A DNA stretch of 64,000 nucleotides. Origin: Prosapia bicincta. Taxonomy: Eukaryota > Arthropoda > Insecta > Hemiptera > Cercopidae. Positions within the stretch are counted from its first letter, which is position 1. The number at the start of each line of letters is the position of its first letter. Below the pieces are notes generated by a model. That model was not told where the DNA came from, made no database searches, and was given only the letters and a program-made list of their open reading frames with translations. The DNA lies in NCBI GenBank assembly GCA_036971475.1, contig JBAIZL010000006.1, forward strand, positions 138,144,731 to 138,208,730. The letters are read 5' to 3'. A program made the position numbers and the translations under genes. This document shows, one piece after another, positions 1 to 12,271 of this stretch.

Positions 1-2868
1 ACGTTACTGACGCGCCCCTTCCTGTGTACCCGCACCCCTTATTGTTATCTTTGCAACGAGTATTATTATTGTCTCGATGTCCTGATTTAACGTCTTATGG
101 CTAGTACGTATACGTTACTGACGCGCCCCTACCTGTGTACCCGCACCCCTTATTGTTATCTTTGCAACGAGTATTATTATTGTCTCGATGTCTTGATTTA
201 ACGTCTTATGGCTAGTAGGTATACGTTACTGACGCGCCCCTTCCTGTGTACCCGCACCCCTTATTGTTATCTTTGCAACGAGTATTATTATTGTCTCGAT
301 GTCTTGATTTAACGTCTTATGGCTAGTAGGTATACGTTACGGACGCGCCCCTACCTGTGTACCCGCACCCCTTATTGTTATCTTTGCAACGAGTATTATT
401 ATTGTCTCGATGTTTTGATTTACCGTCTTATGGCTAGTAGGTATACGTTACGGACGCGCACCTACCTGTGTACCCGCACCCCTTATTGTTATCTTTGCAA
501 CGAGTATTATTATTGTCTCGATGTCCTGATTTACCGTCTTATGGCTAGTAGGTATACGTTACGGACGCGCCCCTACCTGTGTACCCGCACCCCTTATTGT
601 TATCTTTGCAACGAGTATTATTATTGTCTCGATGTCTTGATTTAACATCTTATGGCTAGTAGGTATACGTTACTGACGCGCCCCTACCTGTGTACCCGCA
701 CCCCTTATTGTTATCTTTGCAACGAGTATTATTCGATGACCTGATTTAACGTCTTATGGCTAGTACGTATACGTTACTGACGCGCCCCTACCTGTGTACC
801 CGCACCCCTTATTGTTATCTTTGCAACGAGTATTATTATTGTCTCGATGTCTTGATTTAACATCTTATGGCTAGTACGTATACGTTACTGACGCGCCCCT
901 ACCTGTGTACCCGCACCCCTTATTGTTATCTTTGCAACGAGTATTATTATTGTCTCGATGTCTTGATTTAACATCTTATGGCTAGTACGTATACGTTACT
1001 GACGCGCCCCTACCTGTGTACCCGCACCCCTTATTGTTATCTTTGCAAAGAGTATTATTCGATGACCTGATTTAACGTCTTATGGCTAGTACGTATACGT
1101 TACGGACGCGTCCCTACCTGTGTACCCGCACTCCTTATTGTTATCTTTGCAACGAGTATTATTATTGTCTCGATGTCCTGATTTAACGTCTTATGGCTAG
1201 TATGTATACGTTACTGACGCGCCCCTACCTGTGTACCCGCACCCCTTATTGTTATCTTTGCAAAGAGTATTATTATTGTCTTGATGTCCTGATTTAACGT
1301 CTTATGGCTAGTAGGTATACGTTACTGACGCGCCCCTACCTGTGTACCCGCACCCCTTATTGTTATCTTTGCAAAGAGTATTATTATTGTCTCGATGTCC
1401 TGATTTAACGTCTTATGGCTAGTACGTATACGTTACTGACGCGCCCCTTCCTGTGTACCCGCACCCCTTATTGTTATCTTTGCAACGAGTATTATTATTG
1501 TCTTGATGTCCTGATTTAACGTCTTATGGCTAGTACGTATACGTTACTGACGCGCCCCTACCTGTGTACCTGCACCCCTTATTGTTATCTTTGCAACGAG
1601 TATTATTATTGTCTCGATGTCCTGATTTAACATCTTATGGCTAGTAGGTATACGTTACTGACGCGCCCCTACCTGTGTACCTGCACCCCTTATTGTTATC
1701 TTTGCAACGAGTATTATTATTGTCTCGATGTCCTGATTTAACGTCTTATGGCTAGTACGTATACGTTACTGACGCGCCCCTTCCTGTGTACCCGCACCCC
1801 TTATTGTTATCTTTGCAACGAGTATTATTATTGTCTTGATGTCCTGATTTAACGTCTTATGGCTAGTACGTATACGTTACTGACGCGCCCCTACCTGTGT
1901 ACCCGCACCCCTTATTGTTATCTTTGCAACGAGTATTATTATTGTTTCGATGTCCTGATTTAACGTCTTATGGCTAGTACGTATACGTTACTGACGCGCC
2001 CCTACCTGTGTACCCGCACCCCTTATTGTTATCTTTGCAAAGAGTATTATTATTGTCTTGATGTCCTGATTTAACGTCTTATGGCTAGTACGTATACGTT
2101 ACTGACGCGCCCCTACCTGTGTACCTGCACCCCTTATTGTTATCTTTGCAACGAGTATTATTATTGTCTCAATGTCCTGATTTAACGTCTTATGGCTAGT
2201 ACGTATACGTTACTGACGCGCCCCTACCTGTGTACCCGCACCCCTTATTGTTATCTTTGCAACGAGTATTATTATTGTCTTGATGTCCTGATTTAACGTC
2301 TTATGGCTAGTACGTATACGTTACTGACGCGCCCCTACCTGTGTACCCGCACCCCTTATTGTTATCTTTGCAACGAGTATTATTATTGTCTCGATGTCCT
2401 GATTTAACGTCTTATGGCTAGTACGTATACGTTACTGACGCGCCCCTACCTGTGTACCCGCACCCCTTATTGTTATCTTTGCAAAGAGTATTATTATTGT
2501 CTTGATGTCCTGATTTAACGTCTTATGGCTAGTACGTATACGTTACTGACGCGCCCCTACCTGTGTACCCGCACCCCTTATTGTTATCTTTGCAAAGAGT
2601 ATTATTATTGTCTTGATGTCCTGATTTAACGTCTTATGGCTAGTACGTATACGTTACTGACGCGCCCCTACCTGTGTACCCGCACCCCTTATTGTTATCT
2701 TTGCAAAGAGTATTATTATTGTCTTGATGTCCTGATTTAACGTCTTATGGCTAGTACGTATACGTTACTGACGCGCCCCTACCTGTGTACCCGCACCCCT
2801 TAGTGTTATCTTTACAGAGATAATTATTATTGACTGGATATCCTGATTTAACGGCCTATGGCTAGTAA
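1..2868. repeat. 111-bp tandem satellite array (about 26 units)
   Basis: Head-to-tail repeat with a period of 111 bp, measured from successive starts at 1, 112 and 223. Each unit carries a C-rich part (gcgcccctacctgtgtaccc) and a TTATT-rich part. The window opens inside the array. A few units (near 729 and 1050) lack 6 bp and are 105 bp long. The last unit, from about 2763, is the most diverged, as is usual at an array edge. The length is a multiple of 3, so open frames run across units (for example 319-645 +). Most units have an in-frame TAA, so I read this as non-coding. Confidence 0.97.
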
Positions 2869-2944
2869 TATATAACCAGTACTTTAAAGAATAAAAGAAT
2901 AAACCGAGAGATATATTTACCTGGAAAAAACATTATTATTGGCA

Positions 2945-3976
2945 TGTAGAACGTAAAATATTTTTGCTTTGGTAAAACAGACGTTCATATACGAATAACA
3001 GTTTTGTATAGGGATAAAATATGTCAGATGAATTAAAATAGACGAATTGATACAATAACAGCAGTTATGTGGAGGGTGAAAGATCTCTCGTGTGGTAAAA
3101 TAGATGTATTCATACAAAAATTTCAGTTATGTAGAGATTAAAAGATCTCTGTTGAGGTTTAATAGACTTATTGATACAAAGTCAGCATTAATGTAGAGGC
3201 CAAAAGATCTCTGGTGAGGTAAAATAGATGTATTCATATAAAAATGTCAGTTATGTAGAGGGTAAAAGATCTCTGGTGAGGTAAAATAGACGTATTGATA
3301 CAAAGTCAGCATTAATGTAGAGGGCAAAAGATCTCTGGTGAGGTAAAATAGATGTATTCATCCAAAATTTTCCGTTATGTAGAGGGTAAAAGATCTCTGT
3401 TGAGGTTTCATAGACGTATTGATACAAAGACAGCATTAATGTAGAGGCCAAAAGATCTCTGGTGAGGTAAAATAGATGTATTCATACAAAAATTTCAGTT
3501 ATGTAGAGGGTTAAAAGATCTCTGTTGAAGTATAATAGACTTATTCATACAAAGTCAGCATTAATGTAGAGGGCAAAAGATCTCTGGTTAGGTAAAATAG
3601 ATGTATTCATAGAAAAATGTCAGTTATGTAGAGGGTTAAAAGATCTCTGTTGAGGTTTAATAGACTTATTGATACAAAGTCAGCATTAATGTAGAGGGCA
3701 AAAGATCTCTGGTGAGGTAAAATAGATGTATTCATACAAAAATGTCAGTTATGTAGAGGGTAAAAGATCTCTGGTGAGGTAAAATAGACGTATTGATACA
3801 ATGACAGCATTAATGTAGAGGGCAAAAGATCTCTGGTGAGGTCATATAGATGTATTGATACAAAGATAGGATTAATGAAGAGGGCAAAAGATCTCTGGTG
3901 ATGCAAAATAGACGTATTGATACAAAGTCAGCATTAATGTAGAGGGCAAAAGATCTGTGGTGAGGTAAAATAGACT
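2945..3976. repeat. 62-bp tandem satellite array, alternating two unit types
   Basis: Agatct-centred repeat. AGATCT starts at 3143, 3205, 3267 and 3329, giving a 62-bp period. Two flavours tend to alternate (…cagcattaatgtagaggg… and …atgtcagttatgtagaggg…), a 124-bp dimer. The first units (2945-3080) are degenerate. About 15-16 units. It lies about 80 bp after the 111-bp array and shows no similarity to it. Confidence 0.93.
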
Positions 3977-4872
3977 TGGAACTTATTGATCTATCCTGCA
4001 GTGACCCCGGTTCGTTTTGCTTTTATCTCTTAGTATGTAAGCTATACTTTTTACTTTATAGAACCATGAAAACCGATTTCTTGTCGTGTGGCCGAATGCA
4101 TTGGTGGTTTTCTTGACGGAAGTTCCTTATCTTTTCGCCGGAAACGGATGAAACGTTTTCCGGATGTAAACTCGTAAGTACGAAATTTCCGATTTCGTAT
4201 ATTTTAGAATTGTGCCCTGGAAATGGGCGCGATATGTCACTAATTCGAAAAAGCGTAAAATGTGTTTATTGTTTCACTTAAGAAATGTACACGGTTTGTG
4301 AAACCGACTCTGAAGCCAACTTCGGAGACCTTGATTCTTTATCTATAGTTTTCACCTCTATAGTAGAGATGGAGAATATATATATATATATTATATTGCA
4401 GGCAGCGGGATAAAAAATGTATTCGAAAATTGTTTAAAAAATCATGAAATAATGGTAAATTTATATATAGTATATTACTGATATTACTGTAAACCCGTCT
4501 ATTGTTGAAGGCTAGGTTGTACTAGGAATTTTGGATTAACTATCATGAGTAAATGGTTTTAGTAATGGCTGGGAGTAAATCAACGAGAATCGTCGCATCC
4601 AGAGGTCTTAGCTAAAACCAAGAGAAAGTTGGAACATTTGCTAGAGTGTGGACACAGGTTTTGTAACATATGGGCACGCTGAAAAATGATTTAACAGACT
4701 AAATTTTAATTCTAAAAAGAACTTTTTGATTTAGTACTTGACAGTTAGAGAGCGCATCGCGACCGGGGAGCGCTTGCTTGTTGGAAATTAGGTATGGACC
4801 AAGTAAGGTGTTTAAAGCCGTGGAATATTTGTTTCAAAGTCATCAAACACGGCACGTAAAATAAAATTTTAA
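3977..4872. other. unique spacer between arrays
   Basis: Non-repetitive, moderately AT-rich sequence with a short (TA)n at about 4377-4391. I recognise no coding region, RNA gene or transposon here. Confidence 0.6.
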
Positions 4873-7440
4873 AACGTGAGTTTTTACGTCGTTGTTCTGA
4901 GAGTGTCTCTAGAGTGAAAACGTTGGTTTTATGTAGTTACCCTGAGGGAGTGTCTAGAGTCAAAATGTAGGTTTTACGTCGTTGTTCTGAGAGTATGTCT
5001 AGAGTGAAAACGTTGGTTTTATGTAGTTACCCTGAGGGAGTGTCTAGAGTCAAAATGTAGGTTTTACGTCGTTGTTCTGAGAGTATGTCTAGAGTGAAAA
5101 CGTTGGTTTTATGTCGTTGCCCTAAAGGAGTGTCTAGAGTCAAAATGTAGGTTTTACGTCGTTGTTCTGAGAGTATGTCTGGAGTGAAAACGTTGGTTTT
5201 ATGTCGTTGCCCTAAAGGAGTGTCTAGAGTCAAAATGTAGGTTTTACGTCGTTGTTCTGAGAGTATGTCTAGAGTGAAAACGTTGGTTTTATGTCGTTGC
5301 CCTAAGGGAGTGTCTAGAGTCAAAATGTAGGTTTTACGTCGTTGTTCTGAGAGTATGTCTAGAATGAAAACGTTGGTTTTATGTAGTTACCCTAAGGGAG
5401 TGTCTAGAGTCAAAATGTAGGTTTTACGTCGTTGTTCTGAGAGTATGTCTAGAGTGAAAACGTTGGTTTTATGTCGTTGCCCTAAGGGAGTGTCTAGAGT
5501 CAAAATGTAGGTTTTACGTCGTTGTTCTGAGAGTATGTCTAGAGTGAAAACGTTGGTTTTATGTAGTTACCCTAAGGGAGTGTCTAGAGTCAAAATGTAG
5601 GTTTTACGTCGTTGTTCTGAGAGTATGTCTAGAGTGAAAACGTTGGTTTTATGTCGTTGCCCTAAAGGAGTGTCTAGAGTCAAAATGTAGGTTTTACGTC
5701 GTTGTTCTGAGAGTATGTCTAGAGTGAAAACGTTGGTTTTATGTCGTTGCCCTAAAAGAGTGTCTAGAGTCAAAATGTAGGTTTTACGTCGTTGTTCTGA
5801 GAGTGTGTCCAGAGTGAAAACGTTTGTTTTATGTCGTTATCCTAAGAGAGTGTCTAGAGTCAAAATGTAGGTTTTACGTCGTTGCTCTAAGGGAGTGTCT
5901 AGGGTCAAAGCGTGTGTTTTACGTCGTTGCTCTAAGGGAGTATCTAGAGGCCAAACGTGAGTTTTTACGTCGTTGTTCTGAGAGTATGTCTAGAGTGAAA
6001 ACGTTGGTTTTATGTAGTTACCCTGAGGGAGTGTCTAGAGTCAAAATGTAGGTTTTACGTCGTTGTTCTGAGAGTATGTCTAGAGTGAAAACGTTGGTTT
6101 TATGTCGTTATCCTAAGAGAGTGTCTAGAGTCAAAATGTAGGTTTTACGTCGTTGCTCTAAGGGAGTGTCTAGGGTCAAAGCGTGTGTTTTACGTCGTTG
6201 CTCTAAGGGAGTATCTAGAGGCCAAACGTGAGTTTTTACGTCGTTGTTCTGAGAGTATGTCTAGAGTGAAAACGTTGGTTTTATGTAGTTACCCTGAGGG
6301 AGTGTCTAGAGTCAAAATGTAGGTTTTACGTCGTTGTTCTGAGAGTATGTCTAGAGTGAAAACGTTGGTTTTATGTCGTTGCCCTAAAGGAGCGTCTAGA
6401 GTCAAAATGTAGGTTTTACGTCGTTGTTCTGAGAGTATGTCTAGAGTGAAAACGTTGGTTTTATGTCGTTGCCCTAAAGGAGTGTCTAGAGTCAAAATGT
6501 AGGTTTTACGTCGTTGTTCTGAGAGTATGTCTAGAGTGAAAACGTTGGTTTTATGTCGTTGCCCTAAGGGAGTGTCTAGAGTCAAAATGTAGGTTTTACG
6601 TCGTTGTTCTGAGAGTATGTCTAGAGTGAAAACGTTGGTTTTATGTAGTTACCCTAAGGGAGTGTCTAGAGTCAAAATGTAGGTTTTACGTCGTTGTTCT
6701 GAGAGTATGTCTAGAGTGAAAACGTTGGTTTTATGTCGTTGCCCTAAGGGAGTGTCTAGAGTCAAAATGTAGGTTTTACGTCGTTGTTCTGAGAGTATGT
6801 CTAGAGTGAAAACGTTGGTTTTATGTCGTTGCCCTAAAGGAGTGTCTAGAGTCAAAATGTAGGTTTTACGTCGTTGTTCTGAGAGTATGGCTAGAGTGAA
6901 AACGTTGGTTTTATGTCGTTGCCCTAAAAGAGTGTCTAGAGTCAAAATGTAGGTTTTACGTCGTTGTTCTGAGAGTGTGTCCAGAGTGAAAACGTTTGTT
7001 TCATGTCGTTATCCTAAGAGAGTGTCTAGAGTCAAAATGTAGGTTTTACGTCGTTGCTCTAAGGGAGTGTCTAGGGTCAAAGCGTGTGTTTTACGTCGTT
7101 GCTCTAAGGGAGTATCTAGAGGCCAAACGTGAGTTTTACGTCGTTGTTCTGAGAGTGTGTCTAGAGTGAAAACGTTTGTTTTATGTCGTTATCCTAAGGG
7201 AGTGTCTAGAGTCAAAATGTAGGTTTTACGTCATTGCTCTAAGGGAGTGTCTAGTGTCAAAGCGTGTGTTTTACGTCGTTGCTCTAAAGGAGTGTCTAGA
7301 GGCCAAACGTGAGTTTTACGTCTTTGCTTTAAGGGAGTGTCTAGAGTCAAAACGTGTGTTTTACGTCGTTGCTCTAAGGGAGTGACTAGAGAAAAAGCGT
7401 GTGATTTACGTCGTTGCTCTAAAGTCAAAACGTTTGTAAA
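4873..7440. repeat. 45/90-bp tandem satellite array
   Basis: A 45-bp unit (tctagagt…gtcgttgttctgaga) is organised mostly as 90-bp dimers: lines 90 bp apart are near identical from about 4981 to 5830 and again from about 6240 to 7000. A block from about 4.97 to 5.95 kb is repeated about 1262 bp downstream (5027 to 6289), and later parts are offset by 1172 bp, so one 90-bp dimer was lost in one copy. Minus-strand ORFs of 98 codons (5027-5323, 6289-6585, 6649-6945) are repeat by-products, a 30-residue repeated peptide ended by the array's own stops. Confidence 0.95.
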
Positions 7441-10400
7441 TCGTTGCTAAGGGAGTGACTAGAGTCAAAACGGGAGTTTATACTTCGTTGCTCTGAGGGA
7501 GTGATTAGAGTCAAAACGTGAGTTTATACTTCGTTGTTCTGAGGGAGAGACTAGAGTCAAAACGTGAGTTTATACTTCGTTGCTCTGAGGGAGTGACTAG
7601 AGTCAAAACGGGAGTTTATACTTCATTGCTCTGAGGGAGTGATTAGAGTCAAAACGTGAGTTAATACTTCGTTGCTCTGAGGGAGTGACTAGAGTCAAAA
7701 CGGGAGTTTATACTTCGTTGCTCTGAGGGAGTGATTAGAGTCAAAAGGGGGTGAGTTTATACTTCGTTGTTCTGAGGGAGTGACTAGAGTCAAAACGTGA
7801 GTTTACACTTTGTTGTTCTAAGGGAGTGTCTAGATTCAAATCGTGTGTTTTACGTCGTTGCTCTAAGCGAGTGACTAGAGACAAAGCGTGTGATTTACGT
7901 CGTTGCTCTAAAGTGAAAACGTTTGTAAATCGTTGCTAAGGGAGTGACTAGAGTCAAAACGTGAGTTTATACTTCGTTGTTCTGAGGGAGTGAGAGTCCA
8001 AACGTGAGATTATACTTCGTTGTTCTGAGGAAGTGGCTATAGTCAAAACGTGAGTTTATACTTCGTTGTTCTGAGGGAGTGACTATATAGTCATAACGTG
8101 AGTTTATACTTAGTTGTTCTGAGGGAGTGACTATATAGTCATAAAGTGAGTTTATACTTCGTTGTTCTGAGGGAGTGACTATATAGTCATAACGTGAGTT
8201 TATACTTCGTTGTTCTGAGGGAGTTACTAGAGTCAAAACGTAAGTTTATACTTCGTTGTTCCGAGGGAGTGACTATATAGTCATAACGTGAGTTTATCCT
8301 TCGTTGCTCTGAGCGAGTGACTAGAGACAAAGCGTGTGATTTACGTCGTTGCTCTAAAGTCAAAACGTTTGTAAATCGTTGCTAAGGGAGTGACTAGAGT
8401 CAAAACGTGAGTTTATACTTCGTTGTTCTGAGGGAGTGAGAGTCAAAACGTGAGTTTATACTTCTTTGTTCTGAGGAAGTGGCTATAGTCAAAACGTGAG
8501 TTTATACTTCGTTGTTCTGAGGGAGTGACTATATAGTCATAACGTGAGTTTATACTTCGTTGTTCTGAGGAAGTGGCTATAGTCAAAACGTGAGTTTATA
8601 CTTCGTTGTTCTGAAGGAGTGATTATATAGTCATAACGTGAGTTTATACGTAGTTGTTCTGAGGGAGTGACTATATAGTCATAACGTGAGTTTATACTTA
8701 GTTGTTCTGAGGGAGTGAGAGTCAAAACGTGAGTTTATACTTCGTTGTTCTGAGGGAGTGACTATATAGTCATAACGTGAGTTTATACTTCGTTGTTCTG
8801 AGGAAGTGGCTATAGTCAAAACGTGAGTTTATACTTCGTTGTTCTGAAGGAGTGATTATATAGTCATAACGTGAGTTTATACGTAGTTGTTCTGAGGGAG
8901 TGACTATATAGTCATAACGTGAGTTTATACTTAGTTGTTCTGAGGGAGTGGCTATATAGTCATAACGTGAGTTTATACTTCGTTGTTCTGAGGGAGTGAC
9001 TATATCGTCATAACGTGAGTTTATACTTCGTTGTTCTGAGGGAGTGACTATATAGTCATAACGTGAGTTATACTTCGTTGTTCTGAGGGAGTGACTATAT
9101 AGTCATAACGTGAGTTTATACTTCGTTGTTCTGAGGGAGTGGCTATATAGTCATAACGTGAGTTTATACTTCGTTGTTCTGAGGGAGTGACTATATAGTC
9201 ATAACGTGAGTTTATACTTCGTTGTTCTGAGGGAGTGACTATATAGTCAACGTAAGTTTATACTTAGTTGTTCTGAGGGAGTGACTATATAGTCATAACG
9301 TGAGTTTATATTTCGTTGTTCTGAGGGAGTGACTAGAGTCAAAACGTGAGTTTATACTTAGTTGTTTTGAGGGAGTGACTATATAGTCATAACGTGAGTT
9401 TATACTTCGTTGTTCTGAGGGAGTGACTATATCGTCATAACGTGAGTTTATACTTCGTTGTTCTGAGGGAGTGACTATATAGTCATAACGTGAGTTTATA
9501 CTTCGTTGTTCTGAGGGAGTGACTATATAGTCATAACGTGAGTTTATACTTCGTTGTTCTGAGGGAGTGGCTATATAGTCATAACGTGAGTTTATACTTC
9601 GTTGTTCTGAGATAGTGACTATATAGTCAACACGTGAGTTTATACTTCGTTGTTCTGAGGGAGTGACTATATAGTCATAACGTGAGTTTATACTTAGTTG
9701 TTCTGAGGGAGTGACTATATAGTCATAACGTGAGTTTATATTTCGTTGTTCTGAGGGAGTGACTAGAGTCAAAACGTGAGTTTATACTTAGTTGTTTTGA
9801 GGGAGTGACTATATAGTCATAACGTGAGTTTATACTTCGTTGTTCTGAGGGAGTGACTAGAGTCAAAACGTGAGTTTATACTTAGTTGTTCTGAGGGAGT
9901 GATTATATAGTCATAACGTTAGTTTATACTTCGTTGTTCTGAGGGAGTGACTATATAGTCATAACACGAGTTTATACGTAGTTGTTCTGAGGGAATGACC
10001 ATATAGTCATAACGTGAGTTTATACTTAGTTGTTCTGAGGGAGTGACTATATAGTCATAACGTGAGTTTATACTTAGTTGTTCTGAGGGAGTGACTATAT
10101 AGTCAAAACGTGAGTTTATACTTCGTTGTTCTGAGGGAGTGACTAGAGTCAAAACGTGAGTTTATACTTAGTTGTTCTGAGGGAGTGATTATATAGTCAT
10201 AACGTTAGTTTATACTTCGTTGTTCTGAGGGAGTGACTATATAGTCATAACGCGAGTTTATACTTAGTTGTTCTGAGGGAATGACCATATAGTCAGAACG
10301 TGAGTTTATACTTAGTTTTTCTGAGGGAGTGACTATATAGTCATAACGTGAGTTTATACTTAGTTGTTCTGATCGAGTGGCTATATAGTCATAACGTGAG

Positions 10401-11864
10401 TTTATACTTCGTTGTTCTGAGGGAGTGACTATATCGTCATAACGTGAGTTTATACTTCGTTGTTCTGAGGGAGTGACTATATAGTCATAACGTGAGTTAT
10501 ACTTCGTTGTTCTGAGGGAGTGACTATATAGTCATAACGTGAGTTTATACTTCGTTGTTCTGAGGGAGTGGCTATATAGTCATAACGTGAGTTTATACTT
10601 CGTTGTTCTGAGGGAGTGACTATATAGTCATAACGTGAGTTTATACTTCGTTGTTCTGAGGGAGTGACTATATAGTCAACGTGAGTTTATACTTAGTTGT
10701 TCTGAGGGAGTGACTATATAGTCATAACGTGAGTTTATATTTCGTTGTTCTGAGGGAGTGACTAGAGTCAAAACGTGAGTTTATACTTAGTTGTTTTGAG
10801 GGAGTGACTATATAGTCATAACGTGAGTTTATACTTCGTTGTTCTGAGGGAGTGACTATATCGTCATAACGTGAGTTTATACTTCGTTGTTCTGAGGGAG
10901 TGACTATATAGTCATAACGTGAGTTTATACTTCGTTGTTCTGAGGGAGTGACTATATAGTCATAACGTGAGTTTATACTTCGTTGTTCTGAGGGAGTGGC
11001 TATATAGTCATAACGTGAGTTTATACTTCGTTGTTCTGAGGGAGTGACTATATAGTCAACACGTGAGTTTATACTTCGTTGTTCTGAGGGAGTGACTATA
11101 TAGTCATAACGTGAGTTTATACTTAGTTGTTCTGAGGGAGTGACTATATAGTCATAACGTGAGTTTATATTTCGTTGTTCTGAGGGAGTGACTAGAGTCA
11201 AAACGTGAGTTTATACTTAGTTGTTTTGAGGGAGTGACTATATAGTCATAACGTGAGTTTATACTTCGTTGTTCTGAGGGAGTGACTAGAGTCAAAACGT
11301 GAGTTTATACTTAGTTGTTCTGAGGGAGTGATTATATAGTCATAACGTGAGTTTATACTTCGTTGTTCTGAGGGAGTGACTATATAGTCATAACGCGAGT
11401 TTATACGTAGTTGTTCTGAGGGAATGACCATATAGTCATAACGTGAGTTTATACTTAGTTGTTCTGAGGGAGTGACTATATAGTCATAACGTGAGTTTAT
11501 ACTTAGTTGTTCTGAGGGAGTGACTATATAGTCATAACGTGAGTTTATACTTCGTTGTTCTGAGGGAGTGACTAGAGTCAAAACGTGAGTTTATACTTAG
11601 TTGTTCTGAGGGAGTGATTATATAGTCATAACGTTAGTTTATACTTCGTTGTTCTGAGGGAGTGACTATATAGTCATAACGCGAGTTTATACTTAGTTGT
11701 TCTGAGGGAATGACCATATAGTCATAACGTGAGTTTATACTTAGTTTTTCTGAGGGAGTGACTATATAGTCATAACGTGAGTTTATACTTAGTTGTTCTG
11801 AGGGAGTGACTAGAGTCAAAACGTGAGTATATACTTCATTGCTCTAAAGAGTGTCTAGAGTATG
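7440..11864. repeat. 46/48-bp tandem satellite array with internal palindrome
   Basis: The unit is gactagagtcaaaacgtgag plus tttatacttcgttgttctga plus gggagt (46 bp). From about 8080 on it is mostly replaced by a 48-bp form in which the first part becomes gactatatagtc, a perfect 12-bp palindrome. It is clearly related to the preceding 45-bp array (shared cgttgttctgag and agagtcaaaa cores). About 90 units. A block of 1429 bp is duplicated in tandem (8951-10379 and 10380-11808). Minus-strand ORFs of up to 159 codons (9293-9772, 10722-11201) repeat a 16-residue motif and are judged non-coding. Confidence 0.95.
8951..11808. repeat. 1429-bp tandem higher-order duplication
   Basis: The segment starting gctatatagt at 8951 recurs at 10380, with the same order of variant units (tatatcgtc variants, a 2-bp-shorter gtgagttatac unit, units with gactagagtc). 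The 159-codon minus-strand ORF at 9293-9772 reappears at 10722-11201, also exactly 1429 bp away. This marks a recent duplication of about 30 units. Confidence 0.9.
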
Positions 11865-12270
11865 AATTTTATTTTACTTCGATTAATCCGGAGCTTGCGC
11901 CCGGACAATCAGGTTTTACTGTAGCCTTTTCCTTTTTCTTATTTTGCCCCTAAAGGATTGCATGTCTCTTTCCTTTTTTGTTTATTTTTTTGTCGAGTAA
12001 GGTGATTAAATTTAACGTAATATACCATGCAAAATTTGTAATACGTTCAAACTCAACACTCTTTGCGCCTTGCATTCGTACCCTCTCCGCCCTACATTGT
12101 GTGTTCTGATGTGAATCTGCGCTTCAAAAGTTGTTTTCACACGCGTTGCTGAAAACGAAATAGGGGGTTTAAAGGCCGAAAACTGTTAAAAAAAGTTACA
12201 TATATATATTGTGTTAAAAACATAACCCCACTTTAAGTGTGTGTAAGTGTTGAGATGGAACTGTTCCGTC
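11865..12270. other. unique spacer after the 48-bp array
   Basis: Non-repetitive sequence with pyrimidine runs near 11925-11990 and short (TA)n at about 12200. No gene recognised. Confidence 0.55.
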
Positions 12271-12271
12271 T

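Noticed and set aside
319..645. 108-codon ORF repeating a 37-residue peptide in the 111-bp array
   Set aside because: Depends on three neighbouring units that happen to lack the TAA found in most units; no start, splice or domain evidence.
9293..11201. 159-codon minus-strand ORFs in the 48-bp array as a repeat protein
   Set aside because: The 16-residue peptide is just the translated satellite unit; the ORFs begin and end at unit variants and the two are one duplication.
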